Below, one piece after another: positions 62,540 to 64,000 of a stretch of DNA of 64,000 bases. The first letter of the stretch is position 1. Each line of letters opens with the position of its first letter. This DNA is from Norana najaformis (taxonomy: Eukaryota; Annelida; Clitellata; Crassiclitellata; Hormogastridae): NCBI GenBank assembly GCA_964023275.1, contig OZ029919.1, positions 6,681,450-6,745,449 of the forward strand. Direction: 5' to 3'. Under the pieces are notes generated by a model that saw only the letters and a list, made by a program, of their open reading frames with translations, was not told the DNA's origin and searched no databases. The translations under genes and the position numbers were made by a program.

Positions 62540-63430
62540 TAGTGCGGGCACCCGTCGTTAGAAGCGGTGATGTACAGCCAGTATGCTTGAAGTCTTCGCC
62601 GCGGCGGCGGCGTCTTTGGTGTGGATGCTCGGCGCCCGGCTTTGTCGTTGCACTGCCGTCTTCTTATGATTATGTTTATTGTGATGCTGCTGTTTTTGCC
62701 GGTTCCTTCCAACTTGTCTACCTGGAAACCGAAGACAATTGCGAAGACAATACGGGTCCTGGTGATGCAGTAGAATGCATTTAAGATGTCGTCGTCGAAG
62801 GCGTTGAATGTATGGATTGGCTAGCCATTGCAGTCTGGTACGTTCACTCGATCTGGACCAGTCGTTGTCATTGTGTCCGAGCATCATCGGGCGCCGGCTG
62901 CTGCTGCTGCTACTGTGAACGGGCGCTCGAAATGAATGCTACTGCTGCTGCTGCCGCATCGGTACTTTTCAAACCAGACGCCATATGCAAACGTCCGACG
63001 CAGCGAGCACATCTCGATTTCAGAATTAAGATGCAGGCACTTGTCGCTTAGCTTTGACAGTCTCAGACCAACGTAATAAAGTAACTTTATTTGAAGTAGG
63101 ACCGGAGAGTAAGACGGTGTTGAAGGTTGTTCTGTGACCTTGGAGACTTTGTGGAAATGATAATTTACCCGCAAGATACGCCGTGAGTCGTTATGAAGCA
63201 GTGAATGAAAGGAGACAGAATGCATAAGCTGAGCAACTGCAAGCAGACCACCAGCAGTGCTGGAGGCTGTATTGTGATCGTGGAGATGTCTTATTGACTC
63301 TAGTCATGTTTTTAGAGAATGCTGGATTTCCGAGCTGCTAATGTTGAGACTGTCTTGTCTTGTTTGCAGTTGTTGAGATGTGATATACTTCAGCCTTAAG
63401 CCACATTCAGCAATTTTGCACCTGGTAAGT
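62540..63430 (+). promoter_or_regulatory. GC-rich trinucleotide-rich stretch, possible promoter or first exon
   Basis: CpG-dense around 62590-62650 (CGCCGCGGCGGCGGCGTC) with GCTGCTGCT runs near 62900-62955, unlike the AT-rich surroundings. An excellent plus donor CACCTG|GTAAGTAAATG lies at 63427. Open frames on both strands are short and unrecognised, so a 5' UTR exon of a gene running right is the modest reading. Confidence 0.3.
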
Positions 63431-63664
63431 AAATGATTGCTATATTCTTCTGTTTTGTCAAGGTCCCCACTTTTGGTGCTGCTGGGTTTTGGTCTTTTGC
63501 CTATGAGGTACATGCACAGTTGATTAATCAAGTGTTTTTCATGTTGATTAATTGATTGATTTATAGTTGATTAATCAAATGTTTTTACAAGAGGCCTGGA
63601 GAGGTCACGTCTTTATAACCACTTTCGCCACGTGTGTATCAAGCCTAGAGGTTGACTGTTATCA

Positions 63665-63998
63665 TATGAACTCACCATCACTTCACCCCTTGCAATTCCT
63701 GCACAGGTCTTCCACTCAAAACTGAAAACACTCTTCTTCTGCAGATCCTATCCTGATACCTCTTCTGGCCCTTGTCTATGCTGCAGATCCGATTCCAAAC
63801 ACCACCCACCCTAGCCATTTGCCTGCCTGCCTGCCTGGCTGCCTGCCTGCCTGCCTGCCTGTCTCTTGGATCTTGACCTGGAACCGAACCCTTCTTGCCT
63901 GTCGATTTTGTTTTGACTGAGCGCTTGTGAATAAGCTGGTTCCTGTGACTTGGCTTTTATTGGTCACCGTAGAAATCTTGAGTTTACCATTAGGATAA
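63665..63998 (+). mobile_element. LINE C-terminal end plus 3' tail, same family
   Basis: Forward copy from ACTCACCATCACTTCACCCC to a decayed tail at the window edge. An internal (GCCT)n expansion lies at 63820-63861. Confidence 0.88.
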
Positions 63999-64000
63999 CA

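Overview
This is a stretch of animal nuclear DNA, judged from intron-split genes with GT-AG junctions, vertebrate-like families (NCAM/fasciclin, ZPBP, CSGALNACT, TXNL4B), a short interstitial (TTAGGG)n block, and a very dense load of non-LTR retroposon tails, tRNA-derived SINEs, minisatellites and microsatellites. The low gene density and repeat families suggest a marine invertebrate (lophotrochozoan or invertebrate deuterostome). I cannot place it further. Most long open frames in the window are translations of CATA, GTCT, CAT or TA repeats and are not genes.

Layout. (1) 568-17220, minus: the 5' part of an NCAM/fasciclin-II-like cell adhesion gene: signal peptide plus three Ig domains, each split over two exons, running off the left edge. 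A possible tiny two-exon plus-strand gene (9007-9317) sits in one intron. (2) 20333-33470, minus: a complete nine-exon gene for a single-pass membrane protein with a ZPBP-like ectodomain (Ig domain, conserved YxxPxY block, cysteine-rich module), a Lys-rich segment and a Pro-rich tail. (3) 35747-45934, minus: a tandem paralogue of (2) with matching exon phases. (4) 46861-49657, plus: a CSGALNACT-like chondroitin GalNAc-transferase with altered catalytic motifs and a likely GC-AG intron. (5) 51298-53342, minus: a three-exon ankyrin-repeat protein. (6) 56541-58218, minus: TXNL4B (DIM2-like spliceosomal thioredoxin-fold protein), three exons, 149 residues. (7) 60824-61049, minus: a probable last exon of an unidentified gene. 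A GC-rich trinucleotide-rich stretch at 62540-63430 may be a promoter or first exon.

Reconstruction. Exon models were built by hand from splice consensus, phase continuity and family similarity. Genes 2-6 each splice to an unbroken frame ending in a stop. No transcript evidence is available.

Most interesting. Two neighbouring ZPBP-like genes encode membrane-anchored proteins, whereas known ZPBP is a secreted acrosomal protein, so they are candidates for a gamete-surface recognition pair. Several minisatellites lie against splice junctions and seem to be amplified copies of a 5' splice site, a 3' splice site or a branch-point/polypyrimidine tract. The GalNAc-transferase looks like a pseudoenzyme. 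Many CATA arrays look like retroposon 3' tails.
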